DNA of 45,801 bases, from contig CACORA010000016.1 in the NCBI GenBank assembly GCA_902629495.1, positions 1 through 45,801 of the forward strand. The letters run 5' to 3'. The position numbers were made by a program, and so were the translations under genes. Positions 9,193-16,862 of the stretch are shown here, piece by piece. The notes beneath the pieces are model-generated. The model was not told where the DNA came from. It did no database searches and was given only the letters and a program-made list of their open reading frames with translations. This DNA is from Planctomycetaceae bacterium. Lineage in GTDB: Bacteria; Planctomycetota; Planctomycetia; Pirellulales; UBA1268. Each line of letters starts with the position of its first letter. The stretch's first letter is position 1.

Positions 9193-10215
9193 GTGTTTGA
9201 AAAAGAATCATATAAAGCGGGTTGCTGCTGTTTTGCGTTATTGATCTGTCAATTATTCATTTCCAGCACTGGGGCTGCAGAGCCTAATCATACGTTAATC
9301 CCCGTCAATGAACCCTCAACTCTTTACGTTTCCGATCCGAACAACGAACAGATTTTCTTGGGCTTCCCGGAAAATGTGAGCTACAGCCAGTCTCCATGTT
9401 GGCCGCGGTGGTTCGCGAGTGCGACTGGACTTGTTATGACACGTTCACTTGCATCAAATACCATTTTTACAGGCCCCGGTGGGGTATCCATCGACACAGC
9501 AAACGCATCTGCCTCGTGGCCTGGTGGAGTCGACCTTCGGATTGGTCGTTGGTTTGGTGATCGGCAAGAGCATGCCTTCGAGATGGTGTATTGGGGAGTT
9601 TACAACATTGGCTCTACTTTTTCTGATTCAACACCAACCACATCTGGTTTGCTACAACGATCAGATCTCATAAATGATGTTGAAGTAAATTGGCTTTATT
9701 CTCTTGGCGAACGGCCTGAGTTTTTATCACAGAATCGAAAAACAAATCTTATGTGGCTTGCCGGCTTTCGTTTCTTTCAGCTGGAAGATACTCTTGCATT
9801 TGAGTCCGGAACTACTTCTTTGGACATTGCGACAAATAATAATCTATATGGGGCTCAAGTCGGTGCACGATTTGATTGGAAACTAGCACCTCGATGGCGT
9901 TTTTCAGCTGTCCCAAAGTTTCTTCTCGCTGGCAATGCCGTTACCAACACATCAACACTCAATACAACGAGTATCTTTTCTGATCTTGGTGTTTTTTCAT
10001 GGCTTGGATCCATCGACACAAGCATAAATTGGGATTTCTCGGAACGTTGGACTCTGTGGATGGGATATCGAGTTGTAGGAGTAGGAAATATCTCGCAAGC
10101 CGACCAGCAATGGCCAAACACTGTGCCCACAACAATTGATCAGCTTTCAGGTATCACTGTCGGCTCAGAGTCGATTGTTCATGGTGGATTTGCAGGATTT
10201 GAGAAACGCTACTAG
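9193..10215 (+). CDS. BBP7-family outer membrane beta-barrel protein
   Basis: A 340-residue exported protein of the planctomycete BBP7 (formerly DUF1551) type, thought to form an outer-membrane beta barrel. After a GTG start, a signal peptide (hydrophobic core CCCFALLICQLFISS, about residues 12-26, ending near TGAAEP) leads into alternating strands rich in aromatics. The recognisable block is MWLAGFRFFQLEDT, then NNNLYGAQVGARFDWKL, and the protein ends in a Phe/Tyr-type barrel terminus (FAGFEKRY). I placed the start at GTG 9193 because GAGGT at 9181-9185 is correctly spaced and the signal peptide begins right after; an upstream TTG at 9139 would add 18 residues before it. No specific substrate can be inferred. 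It is divergent from folC and followed by a likely terminator. Confidence 0.8.
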   Translation: MFEKESYKAGCCCFALLICQLFISSTGAAEPNHTLIPVNEPSTLYVSDPNNEQIFLGFPENVSYSQSPCWPRWFASATGLVMTRSLASNTIFTGPGGVSIDTANASASWPGGVDLRIGRWFGDRQEHAFEMVYWGVYNIGSTFSDSTPTTSGLLQRSDLINDVEVNWLYSLGERPEFLSQNRKTNLMWLAGFRFFQLEDTLAFESGTTSLDIATNNNLYGAQVGARFDWKLAPRWRFSAVPKFLLAGNAVTNTSTLNTTSIFSDLGVFSWLGSIDTSINWDFSERWTLWMGYRVVGVGNISQADQQWPNTVPTTIDQLSGITVGSESIVHGGFAGFEKRY

Positions 10216-10222
10216 ATATTTC

Positions 10223-10260
10223 ACCAGAAATTGCTGGTCACCAATCTTTTTTCTTTTTTT
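10223..10260 (+). terminator. Likely intrinsic terminator after BBP7 gene
   Basis: A short hairpin (ACCAG at 10223-10227, CTGGT at 10234-10238, 6-base loop) is followed after 8 bases by T6-C-T7 at 10247-10260. It sits directly between the BBP7 stop and the next gene. The stem is short and the U-tract is offset, so strength is uncertain. Confidence 0.45.
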
Positions 10261-10277
10261 CGTATAGACTAAATGTC

Positions 10278-10637
10278 ATGAGTGAAGAACAAACAGCCTG
10301 TGAACTTTCGTCAAAAAAATGTGTGCCATGTGAGGGAGGTGTTCCAAAGTACTCTCTTGAAGACGCCAAATCTCAGATATCTGCATTAGAAGGCTGGCAA
10401 CTGACTCATGATGGCACACGGATCCGTCGTGATTGGAAAACAACCAATTTCCGTGACGGCATCAAGCTCATGAATAACATCGGTGCCCTCGCTGAGCGCG
10501 AGCAACATCACCCTGATCTTCACCTTGAAAACTACCGGCATATCTGGGTCGAACTCTACACGCACGCAATCGGCGGGCTGTCTGAAAATGATTTTATTTT
10601 AGCAGCAAAAATTGATCAGATAGCTCCACCACAATAA
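10278..10637 (+). CDS. Pterin-4a-carbinolamine dehydratase
   Basis: A 119-residue protein of the PCD/DCoH family. It dehydrates 4a-hydroxytetrahydrobiopterin made by aromatic amino acid hydroxylases; in bacteria without such a hydroxylase it may serve other pterin chemistry. The family signature is clear: [14 protein letters not shown] (73-86) with the active-site His pair, then [16 protein letters not shown] (91-106). An N-terminal Cys-x2-Cys segment (KKCVPC, 13-18) is a common extension in this branch and may bind metal. No Shine-Dalgarno is visible, and TATAGA at 10263-10268 lies so close to the ATG that the message could be almost leaderless. Its 3' end overlaps accD by 22 bases on the opposite strand. 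No phenylalanine hydroxylase gene is nearby. Confidence 0.92.
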   Translation: MSEEQTACELSSKKCVPCEGGVPKYSLEDAKSQISALEGWQLTHDGTRIRRDWKTTNFRDGIKLMNNIGALAEREQHHPDLHLENYRHIWVELYTHAIGGLSENDFILAAKIDQIAPPQ

Positions 10638-11524
10638 TCAATAGCACGAGCAATTTCACTTTTCAGATTGTTTCGTGCAACAATCCTATCAACAAATCCG
10701 TGTTCGAGAAGAAACTCACTGGTCTGGAAACCCTTTGGTAACTCCACACGAATGGTTGCCTTGATTGTTCGAGGTCCAGCAAAGCCAATCAGTGCCCGGG
10801 GTTCTGCAAAACAAAGATCCCCAAGGGAAGCAAAGCTTGCAGCAACACCTCCCATTGTTGGGTTCGTAAGCACCGAAATAAATAAACCTCCTGCACGTGA
10901 ATAGCGAGCAAGTGCTGCTGATACTTTTGCCATTTGCATCAGAGAGATAATACCTTCATGCATCCGAGCACCTCCTCCGGAGGCACTGATGATAATCAGT
11001 GGAAGTTTTTGTTCTGTTGCGCGTTCGACAAGTCGAGTGAGACGCTCACCGACAACACTTCCCATGCTACCCATAATAAAAGCTGAGTCCGTCACACCAC
11101 ATGCTACTCGCCGGGCACGAATCATACCTGTGCCGGTAAGCGCCGCATCCGAAAGGCCAGTCCGCTTTTGTTCTGTAATTAATCTATCTGCATATGGTCG
11201 TTTGTCTTTAAATCCAAGAGGATCAGCTGGACGAAGATCTCCATCCCATTCTTCAAAGGTTGCGGGATCCAGTAACTGATTCATTCGCTGCGCAGCTGAC
11301 ACATACCAGTGGAAACCGCATTGAGGACACACATTCAGTAGTGCTTCTGCTTCCTTACGATAAATGGTTGCTCGGCAGCCTTCACATTTTTTCCAAAGCC
11401 CCTCAGGGACGCCACGTTTTGGACGCGATGGTTGCAGTGACTGAGCCTTCATAGGTTGACTTTTTTTCCCACCCTTTGCTTGAGACATTGGCTGATTTGT
11501 CATTGATTGGATCTGATGTTCCAT
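10616..11524 (-). CDS. accD: Acetyl-CoA carboxylase carboxyltransferase subunit beta
   Basis: A 302-residue subunit of the cytoplasmic carboxyltransferase, which with AccA moves CO2 from carboxybiotin to acetyl-CoA to make malonyl-CoA for fatty acid synthesis. A four-cysteine zinc ribbon (Cys47, Cys50, Cys66, Cys69; WKKCEGC and NVCPQCGF) precedes the crotonase-like domain with [20 protein letters not shown] and [13 protein letters not shown]. The first 40 residues are a poorly conserved basic tail, and no clear ribosome site marks the first Met, so Met8, Met13 or Met25 could be the true start. The accA, accB and accC genes are not in the window. The last codons are antisense to the end of the pterin dehydratase gene. 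Confidence 0.94.
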   Translation of the reverse strand: MEHQIQSMTNQPMSQAKGGKKSQPMKAQSLQPSRPKRGVPEGLWKKCEGCRATIYRKEAEALLNVCPQCGFHWYVSAAQRMNQLLDPATFEEWDGDLRPADPLGFKDKRPYADRLITEQKRTGLSDAALTGTGMIRARRVACGVTDSAFIMGSMGSVVGERLTRLVERATEQKLPLIIISASGGGARMHEGIISLMQMAKVSAALARYSRAGGLFISVLTNPTMGGVAASFASLGDLCFAEPRALIGFAGPRTIKATIRVELPKGFQTSEFLLEHGFVDRIVARNNLKSEIARAIDYCGGAI

Positions 11525-11765
11525 ATGAGTTTGCTGAAAAGTAGGTCAAAACTGAATTTTTATGAAGTCGACTACGCAGTAGTGTAGCTTGAAACATCCC
11601 AGAAACGCATCGCCAATGGAAGGCTAAGAAAATTTGTCGCAAACCAGTGTTTTCTTGTGTGGTACGTCGACAAACTGCTCAACACGCAGGCCCTTCTATC
11701 CAGCACGCCGTTCTCCATCATCTTGAAAATCTTCCAGAACACGAAACGAAAGTAGATAGTCATAA

Positions 11766-12485
11766 CTACGCTGCTGAACGAGCAATCCGTTCGAGGTCTT
11801 GTATTGCTTTTTGATAATCAGGTGAACAAAGAACAGAACTTCCAGCTACCAACAATTGAGCTCCTGCTGCAGACACAAGGCCTGCCGTCTCTACCGAAAT
11901 ACCACCGTCAACACCAAGGCGAAAAGAAAGTTTTTTTCTTTCTCGAATTTTCCGAAGATCAGACAGTTTATTGATTGCAACTGAATCAAAACGTTGCCCT
12001 CCAAAGCCAGGCTCAACGCTCATCACAAGTATGCCATCACACATATCAAGAAATGGTTCAACCTGTTTCAAAGCTGTCTTCGGACTTATGGCCAAGTGTG
12101 CTTTCGCACCTAACGATTGAATTTTCTCCAATGTGGAACTGGGATCCTTCAAAGCCTCAATATGCACTGTGAGGATATTGGATCCTGCAGAAACATATTC
12201 TTCGATAACTCGATGCGGTTCTTCAATCATCAAATGGACTTCAAGAGGAACCGTTGATGCTTTGCGAACTGCTTCAACAATAATTCCACCGTACGTCAAC
12301 TGAGGTACGAACCGACCATCCATAACATCAAGGTGAAGACCTAACGCACCTGCATCTTCCAATCGCTTGACCTCATCTGCCAGATGACCAAAGTCACACA
12401 TAAGCAACGCAGGAAGAATTATTGGTCCACACGCATCCAGTGTCGACGTAAGTTGGTCAAAAGATTTTCCTGACTGAAATGTCAC
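11766..12485 (-). CDS. rpe: Ribulose-phosphate 3-epimerase
   Basis: A TIM-barrel enzyme of about 239 residues that interconverts ribulose-5-phosphate and xylulose-5-phosphate in the pentose phosphate and Calvin-type pathways. Metal-binding and catalytic motifs are present: HLDVMDGRFVPQ (51-62), EVHLMIEEPH, MSVEPGFGGQRF and VDGGIS. The Ser of the usual PSIL motif near the N-terminus is Ala here (PALL, 25-28); this Ser contacts substrate in characterised enzymes, so the change is worth noting. I chose the GTG at 12485; the frame stays open to another GTG at 12518, which would add 11 residues. It is 241 bases upstream of accD on the same strand; I see no other gene in that gap. It is divergent from putA. 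Confidence 0.93.
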   Translation of the reverse strand: MTFQSGKSFDQLTSTLDACGPIILPALLMCDFGHLADEVKRLEDAGALGLHLDVMDGRFVPQLTYGGIIVEAVRKASTVPLEVHLMIEEPHRVIEEYVSAGSNILTVHIEALKDPSSTLEKIQSLGAKAHLAISPKTALKQVEPFLDMCDGILVMSVEPGFGGQRFDSVAINKLSDLRKIRERKKLSFRLGVDGGISVETAGLVSAAGAQLLVAGSSVLCSPDYQKAIQDLERIARSAA

Positions 12486-12592
12486 AATCGCAACTCTAAA
12501 AACCTTGAGAAGCAGCACAAACTTGAAACGTCACAAGAGTCTACCACGTTCCTATCTGCCGTCACCGGGTAATACTTTGCAGGCGGACACCT

Positions 12593-15500
12593 GTGCTTTC
12601 CGTGAGTAGACTTGTACGACGACAGGCTGGTACCAGAATGGAAAACACATATACCTTCGAAACAGCACTTCCAACGCGCCTAACAGACTCTGATCGGACG
12701 CTCATTGAAAATCGATTGCAGTCCATTGGTCGTGAGCTTTTGGCAACATCGATCAACAGCCAGCCGTCCTTTTTTTCAGCAGAGCGATTGGGGCAATATG
12801 CGAGTGATTGGGCTACATCCAACGATGAACTCAAGGTTCGTTTATTTCGGCTGATCGACTGTATGCCAATGCTTGATGATGCTACTGCGATCGACCAGCA
12901 CTTAAGGGAGTATATCGACGATGACATACTGTCCGATCTCCCAACAACTATTCGTTTAGCGCTTCAGGCGGCACGTACAGGAATGTTGGCACCACTAGCC
13001 GCCCAAGCCGTCCGAACTGTGACACTTGCTCAGGCCCATCGATTCATAGCTGGTACAACACCGGAAGAAGCTGCTCGGTCTGCTCTGCGCGAGAGGCAAC
13101 TCCACCGTGGTTTTACCCTGGATTTGCTTGGAGAAGCGGTCACAAGCAACCGTGAGGCAGATGCCTATGCGTCTTCCTATTTAAAACTCATCAATGAGGT
13201 TCCTCCGAAAGCTGTTCATTGGGAATATGATCCTCTCATCGATGATGGCCCAGATGGCGTCCTGCCACGAGTCAACCTTTCCCTCAAACTGTCAGCCTTA
13301 GACAGTCAATTCGATGCAATTGATCAACGAGGAACGAGTGAAAGAGTATTGTCTCGCCTTCGCCCCATTTGGCGCGCTGCTCGTGAAGCCGGGGCACACA
13401 TACATATTGATATGGAAAGCTATGCAACAAAAGATCTTACTCTTTCAATATTCAAACAGATTGCCATGGAGAACGAATTCCGTGATTGGCCTCACTGCGG
13501 TATCGTTATTCAATGCTACCTTCGAGACGCCCCCATGGATCTTCTATCTTTATCCACGTGGGCTAAAAAAAGGGGGACGCCTGTGTGGGTGCGTCTTGTA
13601 AAGGGAGCCTATTGGGATTTTGAAACCATTCATTCCCATTCTGCTGGCTGGCCTCTACCTGTATGGCAAAACAAGTGGGAAACGGACAGATGCTTCGAGC
13701 AATGCACGACCTTCACGTTCGAACAAAATGCTTGTCTTAGACCCGCAATAGGAAGCCACAACATTCGATCACTCGCGCATGCTATGGCCGTCTCAGAACA
13801 TCTTGATCTGGATAAAACCTGTACGGAAATGCAAATGCTGTACGGAATGGGCGACGCAGAAAAAAAAGCTGTTACGCAAGCTGGCTGGCGGATGCGTGTG
13901 TACATGCCATATGGTCAGCTTGTACCCGGAATGGCTTACCTTGTTCGTCGTCTACTAGAAAACTCTTCCAATGATTCTTTCCTACGGACTGAACATATGA
14001 AACAGGTGACTGCTGAACAACTTCTTGAAGTTCCAATGCCTGTAGACGTTTTCAAAAAGGATACCACGATGACACAAGAGGTCGATTCACGGCTAATGAA
14101 AAGAACCTTTGAAAATCAACCGCTTACAGATTTTTCGATCAAGAAAAACCGTGCCGTTATGCAGCAATCGATTGATCGACTTCGAAACACTTTTGATTCT
14201 GAAACACGAATCGTCGTTCCCCTTGTGATCAATGGCGAAACAATAGAGACAACTGAGAAATTCGAACGTCGAGATCCCTCACATCACAGTCGAATCATTG
14301 CCGAAGTATGTGCCGGCACAACTGCTGACGCTACACGTGCTATCGATGCTGCCTCAGAAGGGGCACCCATGTGGCATGCAGTCGGCCACCAACACCGAGC
14401 ATCTATCCTTCGGAAAGCAGCGTCGATTATCAAGGAACGTCGATATGAGTTAGCCGCTCTTCAAGTTTTTGAAGTTGGCAAATCGTGGCGTGAGTCTGAT
14501 GCAGATGTAGCCGAAGCAATTGACTTCTGCAATTACTATGCAGACTGCGTACTGGATCTCTCTGTTCCTCGAAATGTGAATGTCCCTGGTGAAGAAAATA
14601 CAACGACATTCAGGCCTCGAGGTGTTGCAGTCGTCATCGCTCCTTGGAACTTTCCGTTGGCGATTCTTGCAGGCATGTCTGCAGCGGCTCTGGTCACCGG
14701 TAATACCGTTGTACTCAAGCCTGCAGAACAATCATCATTAGTTGGGCTTCGCTGGCACGAAATCCTCATAGAAGCAGGTGTCCATCCAAATGCTTTAAGT
14801 TTTCTGCCGGCTCGTGGAGAGGTCGTTGGATCAACCCTTGTGACCCATCCAAAAGTTGATCTTATTGCATTTACAGGATCACGTTCCGTCGGACTCTCAA
14901 TCAATCAACTCGCTGCAGAAAATCCTGGGCGATCGATCAAAAGAGTTATTGCTGAACTTGGAGGAAAAAATTCGATTATTGTTGATGATGATGCGGATCT
15001 TGATGAGGCCGTGCTCGGAACGGTCGCAAGTGCCTTTGGCTTTCAAGGACAGAAATGCTCTGCGTGTTCGAGAGTTATTGTTTTAGAGAATGTTTATGAC
15101 GTTTTTATAGACCGTCTATCTCAGGCGGTGCAGAGCCTTCATGTTGGCCCTGCAGACGATCCATCCTCACGCGTTGGCCCCCTTATCGATGCAGAAGCGA
15201 GTGAACAAGTCTGTGCTTTTATAGAGCAGGGGAGACAAACGTCACATGAAATTGTTTCAGTGGACCCCAATACACTGTCAGATACTGGATGGTTTGTTGG
15301 CCCACACGTCTTTACCGATGTCGACCCTGCTTCTCCACTGGCACAGGACGAAATATTTGGTCCCATTTTAGTTGTCATGCGAGCCAAGAGTTTTGATCAT
15401 GCTATTCAACTGACAAATGACACACCGTATGCACTGACCGCTGGAGTATTCTCCAGAAGCCCAGCTCACCTCCGTCAAGCGCGTCATGCAATCCAAGCAG

Positions 15501-15688
15501 GCAATGTTTATCTGAATCGGGGATGCACAGGAGCCCTTGTACACCGGCAACCTTTTGGGGGATACAAGCTTTCTGGAATCGGAAGCAAAACAGGAGGCCC
15601 TGACTATCTGCATCAGTTTGTCCTACCGCAGACAGTAACAGAGAACACCATGCGACGTGGCTTCGCTCCTTCAGATCATACAGCTTGA
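12593..15688 (+). CDS. putA: Bifunctional proline dehydrogenase / delta-1-pyrroline-5-carboxylate dehydrogenase
   Basis: A 1031-residue enzyme that oxidises proline to glutamate in two steps, with FAD then NAD. The proline dehydrogenase barrel spans roughly 105-470 (LSLKLSALDSQFD, WVRLVKGAYWD, AIGSHNIRSLAHA, EMQMLYGMG, and a C-terminal YLVRRLLENSSNDSFLR). The aldehyde dehydrogenase part spans about 545-1010, with IAPWNFPLAI, FTGSRSVG, Glu788 in ELGGKNS and catalytic Cys822 in GQKCSACSR. There is no N-terminal ribbon-helix-helix domain, so unlike E. coli PutA it should not act as its own repressor. GTG 12593 follows AGGCGG by 6 bases; ATG 12638 is an alternative that would remove 15 residues. 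It is divergent from rpe, and pstS follows after 140 bases. Confidence 0.95.
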   Translation: MLSVSRLVRRQAGTRMENTYTFETALPTRLTDSDRTLIENRLQSIGRELLATSINSQPSFFSAERLGQYASDWATSNDELKVRLFRLIDCMPMLDDATAIDQHLREYIDDDILSDLPTTIRLALQAARTGMLAPLAAQAVRTVTLAQAHRFIAGTTPEEAARSALRERQLHRGFTLDLLGEAVTSNREADAYASSYLKLINEVPPKAVHWEYDPLIDDGPDGVLPRVNLSLKLSALDSQFDAIDQRGTSERVLSRLRPIWRAAREAGAHIHIDMESYATKDLTLSIFKQIAMENEFRDWPHCGIVIQCYLRDAPMDLLSLSTWAKKRGTPVWVRLVKGAYWDFETIHSHSAGWPLPVWQNKWETDRCFEQCTTFTFEQNACLRPAIGSHNIRSLAHAMAVSEHLDLDKTCTEMQMLYGMGDAEKKAVTQAGWRMRVYMPYGQLVPGMAYLVRRLLENSSNDSFLRTEHMKQVTAEQLLEVPMPVDVFKKDTTMTQEVDSRLMKRTFENQPLTDFSIKKNRAVMQQSIDRLRNTFDSETRIVVPLVINGETIETTEKFERRDPSHHSRIIAEVCAGTTADATRAIDAASEGAPMWHAVGHQHRASILRKAASIIKERRYELAALQVFEVGKSWRESDADVAEAIDFCNYYADCVLDLSVPRNVNVPGEENTTTFRPRGVAVVIAPWNFPLAILAGMSAAALVTGNTVVLKPAEQSSLVGLRWHEILIEAGVHPNALSFLPARGEVVGSTLVTHPKVDLIAFTGSRSVGLSINQLAAENPGRSIKRVIAELGGKNSIIVDDDADLDEAVLGTVASAFGFQGQKCSACSRVIVLENVYDVFIDRLSQAVQSLHVGPADDPSSRVGPLIDAEASEQVCAFIEQGRQTSHEIVSVDPNTLSDTGWFVGPHVFTDVDPASPLAQDEIFGPILVVMRAKSFDHAIQLTNDTPYALTAGVFSRSPAHLRQARHAIQAGNVYLNRGCTGALVHRQPFGGYKLSGIGSKTGGPDYLHQFVLPQTVTENTMRRGFAPSDHTA

Positions 15689-15828
15689 ATTGCTCCCTCA
15701 TCATTTATCACGGGAGATTTGCGAAAACACCGTGAAATGAACATCTCAATCATCATAATCCTGTCTCACAAAAAACTCATAATACTTGAGTACAACATAT
15801 TTCTTCATACTTGCGTCGTGGAACGTTC
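15689..15828 (+). promoter_or_regulatory. putA-pstS interval: hairpin and probable pst promoter region
   Basis: An inverted repeat, TCACGG (15708-15713) with CCGTGA (15730-15735), lies just after putA, without a T-tract. Further on, TCATAAT occurs at 15753-15759 and again at 15777-15783 with CTGTCTCA (15761-15768) between. These resemble the loose direct repeats of Pho boxes, as expected upstream of a phosphate operon, but the 24-base spacing does not fit the 11-base E. coli pattern. The role as a phosphate-responsive promoter is inferred from context. Confidence 0.3.
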
Positions 15829-16821
15829 ATGAGAAATATGCACATGACAAGACCTCTATCGGTTTGGATCCTTTCTATTACGTGTACCTTGGCTGCTACG
15901 ACAGCGCATACGAGTGAATTGGATCCTAGACTGTTCCCGTATCAAAAGGCTTCTGGAGAGGTGACTGGCTCACTGAAGTGCGTTGGTTCCGATACGATGA
16001 ACAACTTAGTAGCCCTCTGGGCAGAAGACTTCAAAAAGTTCTATCCAAGTGTTCAAGAAGGAATCGAGGGAAAAGGATCTTCCTCGGGCCCCCCCGCTCT
16101 TACCGAAGGTTTGAGTATCTTTAGCCCAATGAGTCGTGAATGGAAGCCATCGGAAATTGATGTCTTCAAACAAAAACATGGCTACGCTCCCACAGTCTTG
16201 CTGACAGCGATTGATATGGTGGCAATCTACGTTCATAAGGACAATCCGCTTGAAAAGATCTCTCTGCCACAGCTTGATGCCATTTATTCAAAAAACCGGA
16301 ACGGTGGGATCCGTTCAGATATTCGCACGTGGGGAGATCTTGGTTTAGAGGGAGAGTGGAAAGAAAAACCGATTAGTCTGTATGGCCGAAATGCGTCGAG
16401 TGGCACCTATGGCTTTTTCAAAAACCATGCGTTATTCAAAGGGGATTTTAAAGCAACTGTGAAAGAGCAGCCAGGGAGCTCCTCCGTTGTAAAAGCAATC
16501 TCCAATGACCGATTTTCTATTGGTTACTCCGGCATTGGCTACAAGACTCCTGAGGTTCGCGCTGTACCACTTGCTTGGACCGCACGTGACAAAGCCATTC
16601 CTGTTGAGCCCGTTTATGCCTACAGAGGAGAGTACCCTTTGGGAAGGTTTCTATACATCAGCGTAAACCACGAGCCGGGCAGTCTACTCGATCCGCTACG
16701 AAGAGAGTTTCTTCGTTATATACTCAGTGCTGATGGTCAGGCCATCGTTCAGCGAGATGGCTATCTTCCAATCACCGCGAACATTGCCGAACAAGCTATC
16801 AAGAAAGTCAATCTGAATTGA
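15829..16821 (+). CDS. pstS: Phosphate ABC transporter substrate-binding protein
   Basis: An exported phosphate-binding protein of 330 residues. It starts with a signal peptide (hydrophobic core SVWILSITCTLAATTA, cleavage near HTSE) and continues with the PstS pattern: CVGSDTMNNLVALWAEDFKK, the binding-loop GKGSSSGPPAL, FSPMSREW and GRNASSGTYGFFK. There is no lipobox Cys, so it is probably free in the periplasm. ATG 15829 gives a proper signal peptide; a TTG at 15811 in the same frame would add six residues. It is first in the pstS-pstC-pstA-pstB-phoU operon, and the 41-base gap to pstC suggests co-transcription. The family also includes longer sphX-like proteins, but the context here settles the role. 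Phosphate-starvation control is likely by analogy only. Confidence 0.93.
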   Translation: MRNMHMTRPLSVWILSITCTLAATTAHTSELDPRLFPYQKASGEVTGSLKCVGSDTMNNLVALWAEDFKKFYPSVQEGIEGKGSSSGPPALTEGLSIFSPMSREWKPSEIDVFKQKHGYAPTVLLTAIDMVAIYVHKDNPLEKISLPQLDAIYSKNRNGGIRSDIRTWGDLGLEGEWKEKPISLYGRNASSGTYGFFKNHALFKGDFKATVKEQPGSSSVVKAISNDRFSIGYSGIGYKTPEVRAVPLAWTARDKAIPVEPVYAYRGEYPLGRFLYISVNHEPGSLLDPLRREFLRYILSADGQAIVQRDGYLPITANIAEQAIKKVNLN

Positions 16822-16862
16822 ACTGTCGGCTACATAAGTGATTGGGCAAGGACACCGACATC

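Noticed and set aside
11572..11763. A 63-codon minus-strand frame between rpe and accD
   Set aside because: No ribosome site, no signal or domain pattern, and it is likely a chance open frame in the 5' leader of accD.
15742..15783. A true Pho box upstream of pstS
   Set aside because: The repeats do not keep the 11-base spacing of known Pho boxes, so I list only a low-confidence promoter region.
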